64,000 nucleotides of DNA from Polyangia bacterium (GTDB taxonomy: Bacteria; Myxococcota_A; Polyangia; Nannocystales; Nannocystaceae), in assembly GCA_030429545.1 (NCBI GenBank), contig JAUIFF010000020.1, positions 62,001 through 126,000 on the forward strand, in the 5' to 3' direction. The position numbers were made by a program, and so were the translations under genes. The notes under the pieces are model-generated. The model searched no databases, was not told the DNA's origin, and was given only the letters and a program-made list of their open reading frames with translations. This document shows, one piece after another, positions 37,357 through 46,277 of this stretch (position 1 is the first letter of the stretch; every line of letters begins with the position of its first letter).

Positions 37357-37950
37357 TCATTGGGCCGCCAAAAGTGGGGTCACCCACCCGCGCAGTTGCT
37401 GAGCAGTTGGGCGTGCACCGGCCGAGATATGAGCGATTTTTCCGTCGCGGTCGAGCACCAGGACGGTCGGAAAGGTCGCCAGTTGTAGCTGCGCGGCGAC
37501 GGCTCCCTGGGGGTCCCAGCCGAGGATAAATCCGGGTTCGCGCACAACCGGCTCCGGGCTTAAAACATCGCGTCTGGGGTCGACAAGCAACAATACCGCG
37601 GTGACTTGGTCGGGGTGTTCGCGCACCAATGCGTTGTAGCGCGTGAAGCTGTCACGCCAGTTTTCGGTCCAGGTTGCGGATACTTCGAGCACCACCACGT
37701 GGCCCTGAAGATCACCGAGGGCGACGCTGTCCCCATCGACCCGTGGGAGTGTGAGGTGCAGTTGCTCCCCCGCCTCGCGGTTGGTCGGTGCGGCCTGCGG
37801 GTCGGGCATCGCCGCACTTGGGTCGGGTGGCGGCTGGTGGTCGGTGGCCGGTGGTCGTGGCGGTTGGTTTGTGGTCGGCGGGCAACCGCTTAAAAAGCAT
37901 GTACAGGCAACGAGCTTGAATGCGAGCTGTCGATTTGGGTGCGCATACAT
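37357..37950 (-). CDS. Thioredoxin-fold lipoprotein lacking the CxxC active site
   Basis: 197 residues from the ATG at 37950; the longer frame overlaps hemE. Lipobox FLSGC at ~residue 23, a Pro-rich linker to ~60, then a TlpA/AhpC-TSA-like domain: HLTLPRVDGDSVALGDLQGHVVVLEVSATWTENWRD and FPTVLVLDRDGKIAHISAG. The position of the usual WCxxC is TWTENW, so no redox cysteine pair is available. Probably binding or structural rather than an oxidoreductase. Confidence 0.75.
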   Translation of the reverse strand: MYAHPNRQLAFKLVACTCFLSGCPPTTNQPPRPPATDHQPPPDPSAAMPDPQAAPTNREAGEQLHLTLPRVDGDSVALGDLQGHVVVLEVSATWTENWRDSFTRYNALVREHPDQVTAVLLLVDPRRDVLSPEPVVREPGFILGWDPQGAVAAQLQLATFPTVLVLDRDGKIAHISAGARPTAQQLRGWVTPLLAAQ

Positions 37951-37969
37951 ATGCTTCGTTGCGTCCGCG

Positions 37970-39013
37970 CTAGGATGCCCCCGCGGTCTCGGGAACGTAG
38001 GCATGGACCGTATCGACCAAGAACTTCACCATTTCGGGGTCGGTGTAGCGCGAGATGCCGTGGCCAAAGTTGAAGATGTGGCCACCCGCGCGTTGACCCG
38101 TGCGTAGGATTTCGAGGGTTTTTTTGCGGACACCCTCGCGGCTACCAAGCATGGTCATCGGGTCTAGGTTGCCCTGCACAACCCACTTGGGGCCGACCAC
38201 GTCGATGGCGTCGCCAAGTCCGATCGACCAGTCGATGCCCAGGACGTCGGCCGGGAGCTCCGACACAGTCGACAACAAGTTGGCGTTGCCGCGGGCGAAC
38301 ATAATGATCGGCACGGTGCCGCGGACCTCCTCGCAAAGCCGCCGCAGGTGGGGCAGTACGTGGGTGCGGTAGTCGGCCGGTGACAACGCGCCGGCCCACG
38401 AGTCAAAGATCTGCAGGGCATCGACACCCGAAGCGATTTGCTGTTTGAGGTAACCGATCAGGACCGTTGTGATCGACTCCATCAGCTGGCCAAACAGCAG
38501 CGGCTCGCCAAACATCATGGTTTTGGTGTGCTGGAAGTCGCGGCTGCCCTTGCCCTCGACCAGATAGCTGAGGGTTGTAAACGGTGCGCCGCAAAACCCG
38601 ATGAGTGGCACCCGTTCGTCGAGGGCCTTTTTACAGGCGACGATGGCATCGAACACATAGCCGAGCTCGGTCGCCGGGTCGCCAAAGGTCAGGCGGTCGA
38701 CGTCTGCCCGGCAGCGCACCGGACTTTCGATCACCGGTGCTGGGGTGAAGTCGACCTTGGCTCCCATGGCGTCGAACACCACGAGGATGTCGGAAAACAG
38801 GATCGCCGCATCGAGTCCAAAGCGGTTGATCGGTTGGAGCGTGACCTCGGCGCACAGCTCGGGTGTGCGGCACAGGTCAAAAAACGAGATGTTGCTGCGG
38901 ATCGCTCGGTACTCGGGCAAGTACCGTCCGGCCTGCCGCATCAACCAAATTGGAGTTCGGGCCGGGCGTTCACCTGCGCAGGCCTGAAGAAAGCTCGTAT
39001 TTTTGAGCGCCAT
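37970..39013 (-). CDS. hemE: Uroporphyrinogen decarboxylase HemE
   Basis: 347 residues from the ATG at 39013 (the usual length; the frame is open to 39055). Converts uroporphyrinogen III to coproporphyrinogen III in haem biosynthesis, cytosolic. Signatures: PIWLMRQAGRYLPEYR (the first PROSITE signature with catalytic Arg), AILFSDILVVFDAMG with the conserved catalytic Asp, IGFCGAPFTTLSYLVEG (second signature) and FNFGHGI near the C-terminus. Stands alone here without other haem genes. Confidence 0.97.
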   Translation of the reverse strand: MALKNTSFLQACAGERPARTPIWLMRQAGRYLPEYRAIRSNISFFDLCRTPELCAEVTLQPINRFGLDAAILFSDILVVFDAMGAKVDFTPAPVIESPVRCRADVDRLTFGDPATELGYVFDAIVACKKALDERVPLIGFCGAPFTTLSYLVEGKGSRDFQHTKTMMFGEPLLFGQLMESITTVLIGYLKQQIASGVDALQIFDSWAGALSPADYRTHVLPHLRRLCEEVRGTVPIIMFARGNANLLSTVSELPADVLGIDWSIGLGDAIDVVGPKWVVQGNLDPMTMLGSREGVRKKTLEILRTGQRAGGHIFNFGHGISRYTDPEMVKFLVDTVHAYVPETAGAS

Positions 39014-39137
39014 TGGCCGCACTATACCCGCGCCGCTGGCGATTGCTGTGTACATCCAACGTCTGCGAACAGCCGTGCGCGGCGCGGTGCATCACAGCCA
39101 AGAAAAAGTTCGACTTATGAGCTGACGCACACGGGAA

Positions 39138-39767
39138 GTGTCTGTCATACTTGAGTTGACGGCAGCACCGAGCCGCAGATGGGGGGTTGCACCGGTGTCG
39201 TGGATCGTCTTTGTTTTCCTACTTAGCTACGGAAGTTTGCGCTTGGCCCTGTGGGTCCGCGGACAAATCCGGTTTGCCTACGCCAAAAAGCAGTTGCCGG
39301 GGTTTCCGGTGCCACTGCCCCAGCCTCAGCACCTTTCTCGGGGCCTAGGCGAGTTGATGACCTGCAGTTACGTCGAGCGCGTGCACATGATCGAGAGCCT
39401 GCGCTCGATTTTGACGGTGCTCATCACCGATCCGGATGTGCCGCTCGGGTGTGTCCGCGACTTTCGCTATCGCCTCGCGGTCTTCCACGCATGGGCCGCC
39501 GCCCGGCGGTGGATGGGTGTGATCAACAATTTGCCCGCGCCCGACCGGCAGAGATTGCGGGCGCTCGGCTGCCGGCCCGAAGTCTTTGTCAACAAGTCCG
39601 CGGCGCTCGCCCAGGTCGCGCGCTCGACGGGCAATGCCCGGGCGCTGGAGCCGTTCGCCGTCGATGGCGTGCAGCAGACGCAGACGGTGCTCGACAACCT
39701 GATTCATCAGCTCGCGCTGACCGAGAAATACCTCGGACAGAGTCCGGCCGACCCCTATCGCATCTAG
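39138..39767 (+). CDS. Hypothetical protein with N-terminal membrane anchor
   Basis: 209 residues from GTG 39138; GTG 39195 (after a G-rich tract) would give 190 residues and start right at the hydrophobic helix WIVFVFLLSYGSLRLALW. The rest is helical and soluble: MTCSYVERVHMIESLRSILTVLI, a Trp-containing middle and a C-terminal helix TQTVLDNLIHQLALTEKYLG. No family recognised; codon use matches neighbours. Convergent with the lipoprotein at 39786. Confidence 0.6.
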   Translation: MSVILELTAAPSRRWGVAPVSWIVFVFLLSYGSLRLALWVRGQIRFAYAKKQLPGFPVPLPQPQHLSRGLGELMTCSYVERVHMIESLRSILTVLITDPDVPLGCVRDFRYRLAVFHAWAAARRWMGVINNLPAPDRQRLRALGCRPEVFVNKSAALAQVARSTGNARALEPFAVDGVQQTQTVLDNLIHQLALTEKYLGQSPADPYRI

Positions 39768-39785
39768 CTCTTGAGCTTGTGTCGC

Positions 39786-40922
39786 TTAGGCCGGTGGCAC
39801 CACCGGTGCGCAGGTCGACACGCCCGCGCCGACAACCCGCATCGGCCCCGCGGGGTTAACCGTCGTTAGGGACATGTCGCCGTCGTAGTCGAGTTTGGTG
39901 ACCTTGCTGGTGGTCCCGGGAATGCCCGAGTTAGCCTCGGTAAAGAAGTAGAAATCACCGCCCCAAAAGGCAAAGGCAAACGCTTGGGTCAGCGGCAGAT
40001 TGGCCAGCGCAATCGTCTCGATCTCGGCGCCCGTGGCCTTGTCGAACTGAATCAGCTTGGCCGTTGGGACCCCGCCAAACGCGTAGAGCCGGCCATCGCC
40101 GGTACCCGTGAGTTCGGCCCCGTTGTAATTTGTATTTGCAATGGTTTCCATCTGCAGGGTTTGCTCGTTGAACACCCCCACCTTCCCGTGGTTGGGCCCC
40201 TCGCTCCACGACCCTGCCTGGCCATTCCAATGTTGCCCATACAACTTGTCGCAGGGATCGTCGGCGCTTTGTGAAACAAACGCCATGCCAAAGTGCTGCC
40301 AGCCGTTGGCCCCGGGGGTGTAGCCCGGGTCGCTGCAGTCCGCCGGGTTGTTGACATTGAGCTCAAACAGGTCGCCGATGTTGGTGAGTCCCTGCGAGGC
40401 CGTGTCTTGCACCCAGGCGTAGCCATCGCGGCCGACCCCCATCGAAAACGTGCTGTTTGGGGTGGGGCAGTTGAGGGCACCGACGAGGGCAAACAGGTTG
40501 TTGTTGGGATTGTAGGTCCAAAGCTCGCGATCGTCGCTGAGTACGTAGATCAGGTCGGAGTTGGGGGCACACGGGCACATCGAGTCGTCGGGCCCGGTCG
40601 TCGACGAATCGCTGGTATCGTCCATCCCGACATCGAATTTCAGACCCGTGGTGGTCGGCTCACCAGTGGTTGTATCTGCATCACTTGTAGAGCCATCCGA
40701 GTTCGAGCCGACATTGGTCCCGCTGCTTTCGTCGGTCCCCGAGGTAGAAGCATCGCCCGATGTACCTGAGTTGGTGACCGAAAGGCCCGTGAGTTGCGGG
40801 TTTGCAGCATTTGAGTCGTTGGTATCGCGGCTATCGCCATTGCCGTCGCCACAGCCGGTTACCAAGATAAGCGCCAAAACAGGTGCCGAGGCAAGCGAAC
40901 GAGAACCGAGCTGTATGTGCAT
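39786..40922 (-). CDS. Surface lipoprotein with propeller-like domain
   Basis: 378 residues. Lipobox LVTGC at ~residue 24, a Ser/Thr/Gly/Asp linker to ~120, then a region with repeats such as LIYVLSDDRELWTYNPNNNLFALVGAL, GRDGYAWVQD, GDLFELN, GDGRLYAFGG and FWGGDFYFFTE that looks like a beta-propeller, with paired cysteines. Typical architecture of abundant Nannocystis-type lipoproteins. Ligand unknown. Confidence 0.72.
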   Translation of the reverse strand: MHIQLGSRSLASAPVLALILVTGCGDGNGDSRDTNDSNAANPQLTGLSVTNSGTSGDASTSGTDESSGTNVGSNSDGSTSDADTTTGEPTTTGLKFDVGMDDTSDSSTTGPDDSMCPCAPNSDLIYVLSDDRELWTYNPNNNLFALVGALNCPTPNSTFSMGVGRDGYAWVQDTASQGLTNIGDLFELNVNNPADCSDPGYTPGANGWQHFGMAFVSQSADDPCDKLYGQHWNGQAGSWSEGPNHGKVGVFNEQTLQMETIANTNYNGAELTGTGDGRLYAFGGVPTAKLIQFDKATGAEIETIALANLPLTQAFAFAFWGGDFYFFTEANSGIPGTTSKVTKLDYDGDMSLTTVNPAGPMRVVGAGVSTCAPVVPPA

Positions 40923-41557
40923 GGTTTATACAAACGCCCAAAGCTGGCCCGCGTCAACCTTGAAGTTGGTGATGCACACAAATTTCGACCGTCCGTGCAG
41001 CGGAGAGGCCCGTGTCCCGAAAATGTCTGCACGTTTCCGGTTGTCGCTTGCATGTCGATTGAACCCTTGCATGTGCGTCCGCGAGTGCGGCTCAACGCGG
41101 TACGTGGCCTCAAGTGGCCCTTGTCCGCGGGTACACCTTTGCAACTCGTTGCGAATGTGGGTCCGCCCAGCGGACGGGGTTTGCATTTGCACCCACCCGG
41201 TTTCCGGCCCCACCAAAGCCCCGGTCGGTTCCTAGTTGGCGGACATCCAAGGGGAGGTAAAGCACGGTGCGGGGAGGCGAAGGCCCAACGACAACGGACG
41301 AGCTGTGGCGAGGTCTCGACACGCACCGATTGTCGAAACAGCGACGTCAACGACCGCTGGTGAAACGCGATCGTGGCCATTGCTTTCGCAGAAAACTGCC
41401 AAGAGCCGTGAAGATTGCAAGGCTAGCGGAAACCGCTGCGTCCGCAACGTAGGCACGGGGCAGTCAACTGCACACACCCGAGCACCAAAAATGTCGGAGA
41501 ACGCCCGCGGCCAACGATGCCGCTGTACCCGAGGTCCGATCTTTCCTATCTTTAGAC
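40923..41557. other. 635-bp gap between divergent lipoprotein genes, no gene seen
   Basis: No convincing coding frame on either strand. It should hold promoters for the lipoproteins at 39786 (minus) and 41558 (plus). It contains one copy of the TGYANNTRCA word at 41182 and ends in a perfect palindrome at 41551-41566. Confidence 0.5.
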
Positions 41558-41566
41558 ATGTCTAAA
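41551..41566. promoter_or_regulatory. 16-bp perfect palindrome over a start codon
   Basis: TTTAGACATGTCTAAA. The ATG of the interrupted lipoprotein (41558) lies at its centre. Without a loop it is better read as a dimeric protein-binding site than an RNA hairpin; binding would block start or transcription. Confidence 0.45.
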
Positions 41567-41912
41567 AGGACATGTAAACCAAGCATCCAATCTCATTTCT
41601 TATCATGTCCGTTGGGCCAGGCTTCAGTGCTGACCATGTTGATGGCGACCACGTTACCCGCCTGCGGTAGCAACTCGCCGAGCGAGGGGTCCGCCTCGGA
41701 ATCATCTTCGGGAACAACAGACGACGGCTCGACGGCGGGCCCAGACTCGGATTCATCAACAACTTCGGGGTCTGAGACAGACTCTGGCGGCGAAACCATG
41801 ACGACCGCCGGTTCTGAATCGAACTCTGAGACAGCCGTTGGTGATGGCGACGGCGACGGAGATGGCGACGGCGACGGCGACGGCGATGGCGATGGCGATG
41901 GCGACGGCGATG
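41558..41912 (+). pseudogene. Host lipoprotein gene interrupted by the integrative element (5' part)
   Basis: Signal peptide of ~35 residues with lipobox TLPAC, then a Ser/Thr/Glu/Gly linker and twelve consecutive Gly-Asp dipeptides (41840-41911) encoded by GGCGAY hexamers. At 41912 the frame enters the element and stops at 41968 after an unrelated RDHCANTPKEPISMGFY tail. The 3' part of the gene should lie beyond the right end of the last element copy, outside the window. Still expressible as a short acidic lipoprotein without its functional domain. The start ATG could also be at 41636, but the longer signal has the needed basic N-terminus. Confidence 0.8.
41840..41911 (+). repeat. GGCGAY hexanucleotide repeat, 12 units (Gly-Asp)12
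   Basis: Twelve 6-bp units, mostly GGCGAC or GGCGAT with one GGT and one GGA variant. It codes for the Gly-Asp linker and is the insertion target of the element. Confidence 0.95.
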
Positions 41913-41920
41913 GTCGCGAC
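41898..41920 (+). other. attL: left host-element junction
   Basis: Left half-site ATGGCGAC comes from the host repeat, spacer GGCGATG, right half-site GTCGCGAC from the element. Identity with the second copy begins exactly at 41901. The left half matches the element's own arm at 6 of 8 positions. Confidence 0.85.
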
Positions 41921-42028
41921 CATTGCGCGAATACCCCAAAAGAACCGATTTCTATGGGGTTTTACTAAAAATTTGTTCCCGGTTTTCAAGACTTTTCTTG
42001 GACAATTTTTACGTATGGTTTTTGAGCA

Positions 42029-43297
42029 ATGGCGCGTGCGAAGTCTATCACCGAACATCTTGTATCTGCACTGAAACCGGGTGAGCATTTCATGTCGGGC
42101 CGCGTGACTGGGTTTGGAGTCCACCGCACACCCAAGCGCGGGGCCGTTGTGTTCTTCGTCCGCAAGGTCGTCGACGGCCGCGACTATCGGCGGACCGTGG
42201 GCCGGCATCCTGCGATGTCGGTCAAGCAGGCTCGTGTCGCTGCTATTTCTGAACTCGCTAGCCTTGGAAACCCCGCCGCAGTTGTCCCCCAACCGGATTC
42301 GACTCGTTTACCGGCCGCGCCCCCGGTGAGTGTGAAGCACCTGTCGTCGCCGGATCTAGCTGCCCAGCTTGCCCGTATCGAGCAGCGTCTGTTGACCCTA
42401 CAGCCCGAGGAGGCACCGGCCACTAATCCGATCACGTTTGCTGAGGTCGTCGAGCAGCTCGACGCGGTTTACTTCGCCGACAAGGCGGCCTCAACGGAGA
42501 AGACCTATCGCAACTATCTCGCCAACGTGTTGTTACCCGAGTGGGGCGAGATTCCGGTCGAGGAGATTTCAACCGATGATGTCGAGGACTGGTTTTTCAA
42601 CTACGTGGGCGTGAACGGGGGCAAGCCCACGCAGCCGTACAAAATCTTCAAAAGCATTCTCAATCTCGCGCTTCGCCGCAAGCTCGTCGCCAAAATTCCG
42701 CGCTCGACGATCACCCAGGCCAACCAAACCGAGCGCGGCGAGGCCCTGTCTCATCGGGCATATAAGCGGGTGGTGTCGTTTCTCAAGCGGAAGATCCAAA
42801 GCGACCCGCAGACGCAGGACTACGCGTTACTTGTCTGTGCAACGACTGGCGAGCGCTCACACTCGCTGTGTACGCTGCACTCGAGCGAGATCGATTTTCG
42901 GACGCGCGAGGTGACGAAGAAGCGCAAGGGCGGGAAGGTCGAGGCGTTGCCATATGGCAAGGAGGCCATCAAAATTCTCAAGCAGATTCGGCCGAAGTCG
43001 CCGGGGTACTTTTTCCCGCATCAGTACATCCCGGGGCATCACTTGAGTAGTCCGAGCCTGCGGCGGTATTTCCAGGCGCTGTGTGAACAGCTCAAGATTC
43101 GGTTGCCCTCCGGGAAGGTGCCGGTGGTGCACAGTCTGCGGCACTCGTTTGTGTCGGAGCTGGCGCGGCTGGGCGTGAAGCCGACGACTATTCAGCTGCT
43201 GGCGGGGCATTCGGATTTGCAGACGACGTTGCGGTATCTGCATGGGGATAAGGAGCTTGCTCGGCGGGAGGCTGATAGGTTGGTTCTTGGCGAATGA
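42029..43297 (+). CDS. Tyrosine recombinase, P4-type integrase (copy 1)
   Basis: 422 residues. N-terminal arm-binding domain of the DUF4102 type (~1-80: GVHRTPKRGAVVFFVRKVVDGRDYRRTVGRHPAMSVKQARVAA), a SAM-like core-binding domain (~135-230: TFAEVVEQLDAVYFADKAASTEKTYRNYLANVLLPEWGEIPVEEIS) and the catalytic domain. Catalytic residues visible: Arg in ATTGERSHSLCTL (Arg-I), Lys in KKRKGGKVEALPYG, HSLRHSF (HxxRH), GHSDLQTTLRYLH (His/Trp position H, nucleophile Tyr). It starts 116 bp from the att core, as usual for int next to attP. Catalyses integration and, with an unknown excision factor, excision. One TGYANNTRCA word lies inside (42061). Confidence 0.95.
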   Translation: MARAKSITEHLVSALKPGEHFMSGRVTGFGVHRTPKRGAVVFFVRKVVDGRDYRRTVGRHPAMSVKQARVAAISELASLGNPAAVVPQPDSTRLPAAPPVSVKHLSSPDLAAQLARIEQRLLTLQPEEAPATNPITFAEVVEQLDAVYFADKAASTEKTYRNYLANVLLPEWGEIPVEEISTDDVEDWFFNYVGVNGGKPTQPYKIFKSILNLALRRKLVAKIPRSTITQANQTERGEALSHRAYKRVVSFLKRKIQSDPQTQDYALLVCATTGERSHSLCTLHSSEIDFRTREVTKKRKGGKVEALPYGKEAIKILKQIRPKSPGYFFPHQYIPGHHLSSPSLRRYFQALCEQLKIRLPSGKVPVVHSLRHSFVSELARLGVKPTTIQLLAGHSDLQTTLRYLHGDKELARREADRLVLGE

Positions 43298-43532
43298 AGC
43301 CGACCGACCCACCTGGAAAACGCGTACGAAATGAGAGTGAGGTCATGTGCAAAAAAACTTGTGTGGAGTCAGGCAAACGCTCTCCGAACCATCGGCCGTT
43401 TTTCAATTTCCGAAATCAAAATGCACCCGGTCGACTCTCTGGTCCGCGGGACGCCGTTTCGGACGATACAGGTTCTGAGCGATAGAAGGGGTGATGGCTA
43501 TAGGTTAAAAATGGTTGTGAGGACTCAATGGT

Positions 43533-46277
43533 TTGATTTATCATTCTCACTATGAAGCGTCTCTACCCGGATTTTGGCTCAAAGTGGTGCATGAGAGTAC
43601 ATTGCGCGGGGGTCGTCACGCTGCACTTGGTGGTCCTGGCGCGGACAAACTAAGGGGAGGATTTGGTCCCGCGATTCTCGCCGGCGGGGACGGAGATGAC
43701 ATCCTTAATGCTCGGTCAGATAATGATTTTCTGCATGGCGGAGAAGGAGACGATCTCCTTAACGCTGGAGGTGGTAGTGATATTTTAGAGGGCAAGGGCG
43801 GTAATGACAAGCTGAATGGCCATGCCGGAAACGATGTGCTCATTGGCGGCTCGGGAGCGGATTCCATCGCCGGCGGTCCTGGAAACGACGTCGTCTTAAT
43901 ACTCGATATTTGTGAACTCGAAGCTGGCGAAAAACTAAACGGCGGCTCGGGGATGGACATTCTTATTTCACCCGTGGATCTAGCCACTCTACAGAACCTT
44001 GACATCGACGTGACCAAGTTTGAGAAGACAGTTGTACTCGGTGAGGCTTCCATCTTCGATTGTGGCCCCTCCTGTGACTGTCCGACTGCCCCTCTGCCCG
44101 TGGGCCCCGAGATCTGCGACTTCAGCGAGATGTCGACCCCAGAAGATGCCTCGATCGCACAATCGATATGCCTTGAGGTACTCGACAGTCTCGGACCCGA
44201 CTTCCTCCTTGATGCACCGGATGAGCCTCAGGCACAAGACCTAAAGGATTTCTTTTCAACATTTTTTAGCGAACATCCGCAAGTAGTTGATCAAGGGACC
44301 ACAACGAGTTTCATCGTGTCAGGAGCTCCTAGCCCCCTGCCCGGTCATGGACCAACGGGTACTCCGCAACCAGGTGTAGACACAACAGAATCCCCGTGTG
44401 ACCTTCCCGCGTGGCCAGTCCTTGTCGGGACAGGCGTTGGAGGGTTCCACAATAATTGTTCAGAGGACGAAGCTAATACCCTCAGAGACGACTTAGACCG
44501 GGCGAAGTTCTATGTCTGGCGAGCACGCCAGGCTGTACAAGCGGTGATCGACGCCCCGAACCAGGCCGAGGCAGAAATGCTGTGGAACCAAGGAATCGAT
44601 GATAATCAGCTTTCCTTGGCTTGGTGGTTTGGTGTCTACGACCCCGAGATCGTGGCGGCCGTATCTGAAACGCTCGATGACGTGTGGGACACCCTGCAGG
44701 GGAACTGGGCAGGAGGGAGCAGCATGAATGTTCAATGCTGGCACCCATTAACCTGGTGGGAAACGGCGCTGTTCGTGCTCTTTGCTCCTGATCGGATTGT
44801 TTACAAGATGATTGCCAATCCATGCTCATGGGACTGGTCGGGAGCAGGCCTCGGAGATGATGAGTTCATTCTCGCCCACACATGGTACACTTTCAACCCC
44901 GAGAAGACGGTCACCGGCCTCTTCTACCCTGTCTGGAGCCTAGAGGTTTGTGAATCGTACTTTGAACCCGAGACGATCGACGCGCCGGATCGCGCTGCGA
45001 CGTTGGTTCACGAATTCCTTCATCACACGTTTAACGACTACGGCCTGATTAGGGATAACCACTCGTCAACTGGCTTGTGCGACGGCCCTTGCTACGACGA
45101 GGACGAGGCGCGCGCGCTTGCGGTGAACGCTCCCGATCACGCGGTCCGGAACAATTCAAATTTTCAATATTACGTCAGAAATATTGGAACCGCCTATGTC
45201 GAAGGTCTGTGCGACGATGTGCACCAGGCGTTATGTTTCCCGTCTGAATGCTGCGGCAATGGTGTGCGTGATCCCGACGAAGCCTGTGATACTGACGACT
45301 TCGGAGACACGAGCTGCGCGGACTTTGGGTGGAGCGAGGGAAATCTCGTCTGTAGCCCGGACTGCCAGAGCATCGACTCTTCAGAGTGTACCGGAAGCTG
45401 CGGCAACGGAGCACTCGATGAGGCGAACATGGAAATGTGCGACGGGAATGATTTTGGGAATAAATCGTGCGCCACGTATGGCTGCGAAGGCGGGTCGCTG
45501 ACGTGTAGCTTGGCCTGTCAGATCAGCACAGAAAATTGCACAGGGACTTGCGAGTTGGCCCCTCCGTTGAGCTATGATGCCTGTTTTGTGGATATCGACG
45601 CCGATTGTATGGGAGTTCCGGAAGGCTGCCACATGTCGGGGGACGCCGGCCACTGTGTGGGAGGACCATGCCTGAGAAGTCGTCCTGACAAACGGACTGA
45701 AGGGCAGCTCGATCCGGCCTCTGAGTTTCATCCTAAAGGAAATTTCCGCGACGTTGAGGGCAACTTTCACCGCTGCGCGGAAATCGATGGAGACGAAACT
45801 ACTTGTCTTGATGATAAAGGCTGGGGTGTTTGTATGAAGTGCGGCCTCGGACTTGGTGAGACAATGCTTGGTTGTCAATGCGACAACGATGACATGTGCG
45901 GTCCAGACCTCTATTGCTGGGGCAAGGAATTTCCCAACAAGGGATTTTGTTGGGAAATTACAGGACCTCCTTTCTGGCAATGTAAATCCGGCGCATGTGG
46001 ACAATCCATCCGCGATGGCGACAACCAAGGGGATCCTGCTGAAGATGGTGGTGGGTACTGTGAGCACTACGCGTTTGATGGATTCGGTGAAGCTCATTGT
46101 CAGCCACAACGTTGCGGAGACGTTCAAGTTCACAACTGCGCACAGCAAAATTTAGTCTGTGACCTCGGCGGGGACAACGCCTGCACGGTCGAATGCTTTA
46201 GCGACGCAGACTGTCAGCTTCCTGGTTGGCCTGTTGGGATGGTCTGTGACACAAACTTCGATCGTTGCGTATTCTGA
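43533..46277 (+). CDS. RTX-repeat, M35-like metalloprotease with Myxococcus Cys-rich repeats (copy 1)
   Basis: 914 residues from a TTG start. Residues ~28-120 hold calcium-binding RTX nonapeptides (GGDGDDILN, GGEGDDLLN, GKGGNDKLNG, GHAGNDVLIGG). Residues ~290-560 resemble the M35 aspzincin/Lys-specific endopeptidase family: LVHEFLHHTFND (HExxH zinc motif at 493-498) preceded by SLEVCESYFEP, and followed by DEDEARALAVNAPDHAVRNNSNFQYYV, the family's helix. Residues ~575-670 contain two Cys-rich repeats (CGNGVRDPDEACD, CGNGALDEANMEMCD), then another disulfide-rich region to the end. A secreted protease or adhesin is predicted, yet no signal peptide is visible; an overlapping +1 frame at 43552-43653 may encode one. 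First gene of a three-gene operon. Confidence 0.78.
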   Translation: MIYHSHYEASLPGFWLKVVHESTLRGGRHAALGGPGADKLRGGFGPAILAGGDGDDILNARSDNDFLHGGEGDDLLNAGGGSDILEGKGGNDKLNGHAGNDVLIGGSGADSIAGGPGNDVVLILDICELEAGEKLNGGSGMDILISPVDLATLQNLDIDVTKFEKTVVLGEASIFDCGPSCDCPTAPLPVGPEICDFSEMSTPEDASIAQSICLEVLDSLGPDFLLDAPDEPQAQDLKDFFSTFFSEHPQVVDQGTTTSFIVSGAPSPLPGHGPTGTPQPGVDTTESPCDLPAWPVLVGTGVGGFHNNCSEDEANTLRDDLDRAKFYVWRARQAVQAVIDAPNQAEAEMLWNQGIDDNQLSLAWWFGVYDPEIVAAVSETLDDVWDTLQGNWAGGSSMNVQCWHPLTWWETALFVLFAPDRIVYKMIANPCSWDWSGAGLGDDEFILAHTWYTFNPEKTVTGLFYPVWSLEVCESYFEPETIDAPDRAATLVHEFLHHTFNDYGLIRDNHSSTGLCDGPCYDEDEARALAVNAPDHAVRNNSNFQYYVRNIGTAYVEGLCDDVHQALCFPSECCGNGVRDPDEACDTDDFGDTSCADFGWSEGNLVCSPDCQSIDSSECTGSCGNGALDEANMEMCDGNDFGNKSCATYGCEGGSLTCSLACQISTENCTGTCELAPPLSYDACFVDIDADCMGVPEGCHMSGDAGHCVGGPCLRSRPDKRTEGQLDPASEFHPKGNFRDVEGNFHRCAEIDGDETTCLDDKGWGVCMKCGLGLGETMLGCQCDNDDMCGPDLYCWGKEFPNKGFCWEITGPPFWQCKSGACGQSIRDGDNQGDPAEDGGGYCEHYAFDGFGEAHCQPQRCGDVQVHNCAQQNLVCDLGGDNACTVECFSDADCQLPGWPVGMVCDTNFDRCVF

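Noticed and set aside
43616-44053. Pro/Ser-rich minus-strand ORF
   Set aside because: Antisense of the RTX glycine-rich repeats; no independent support.
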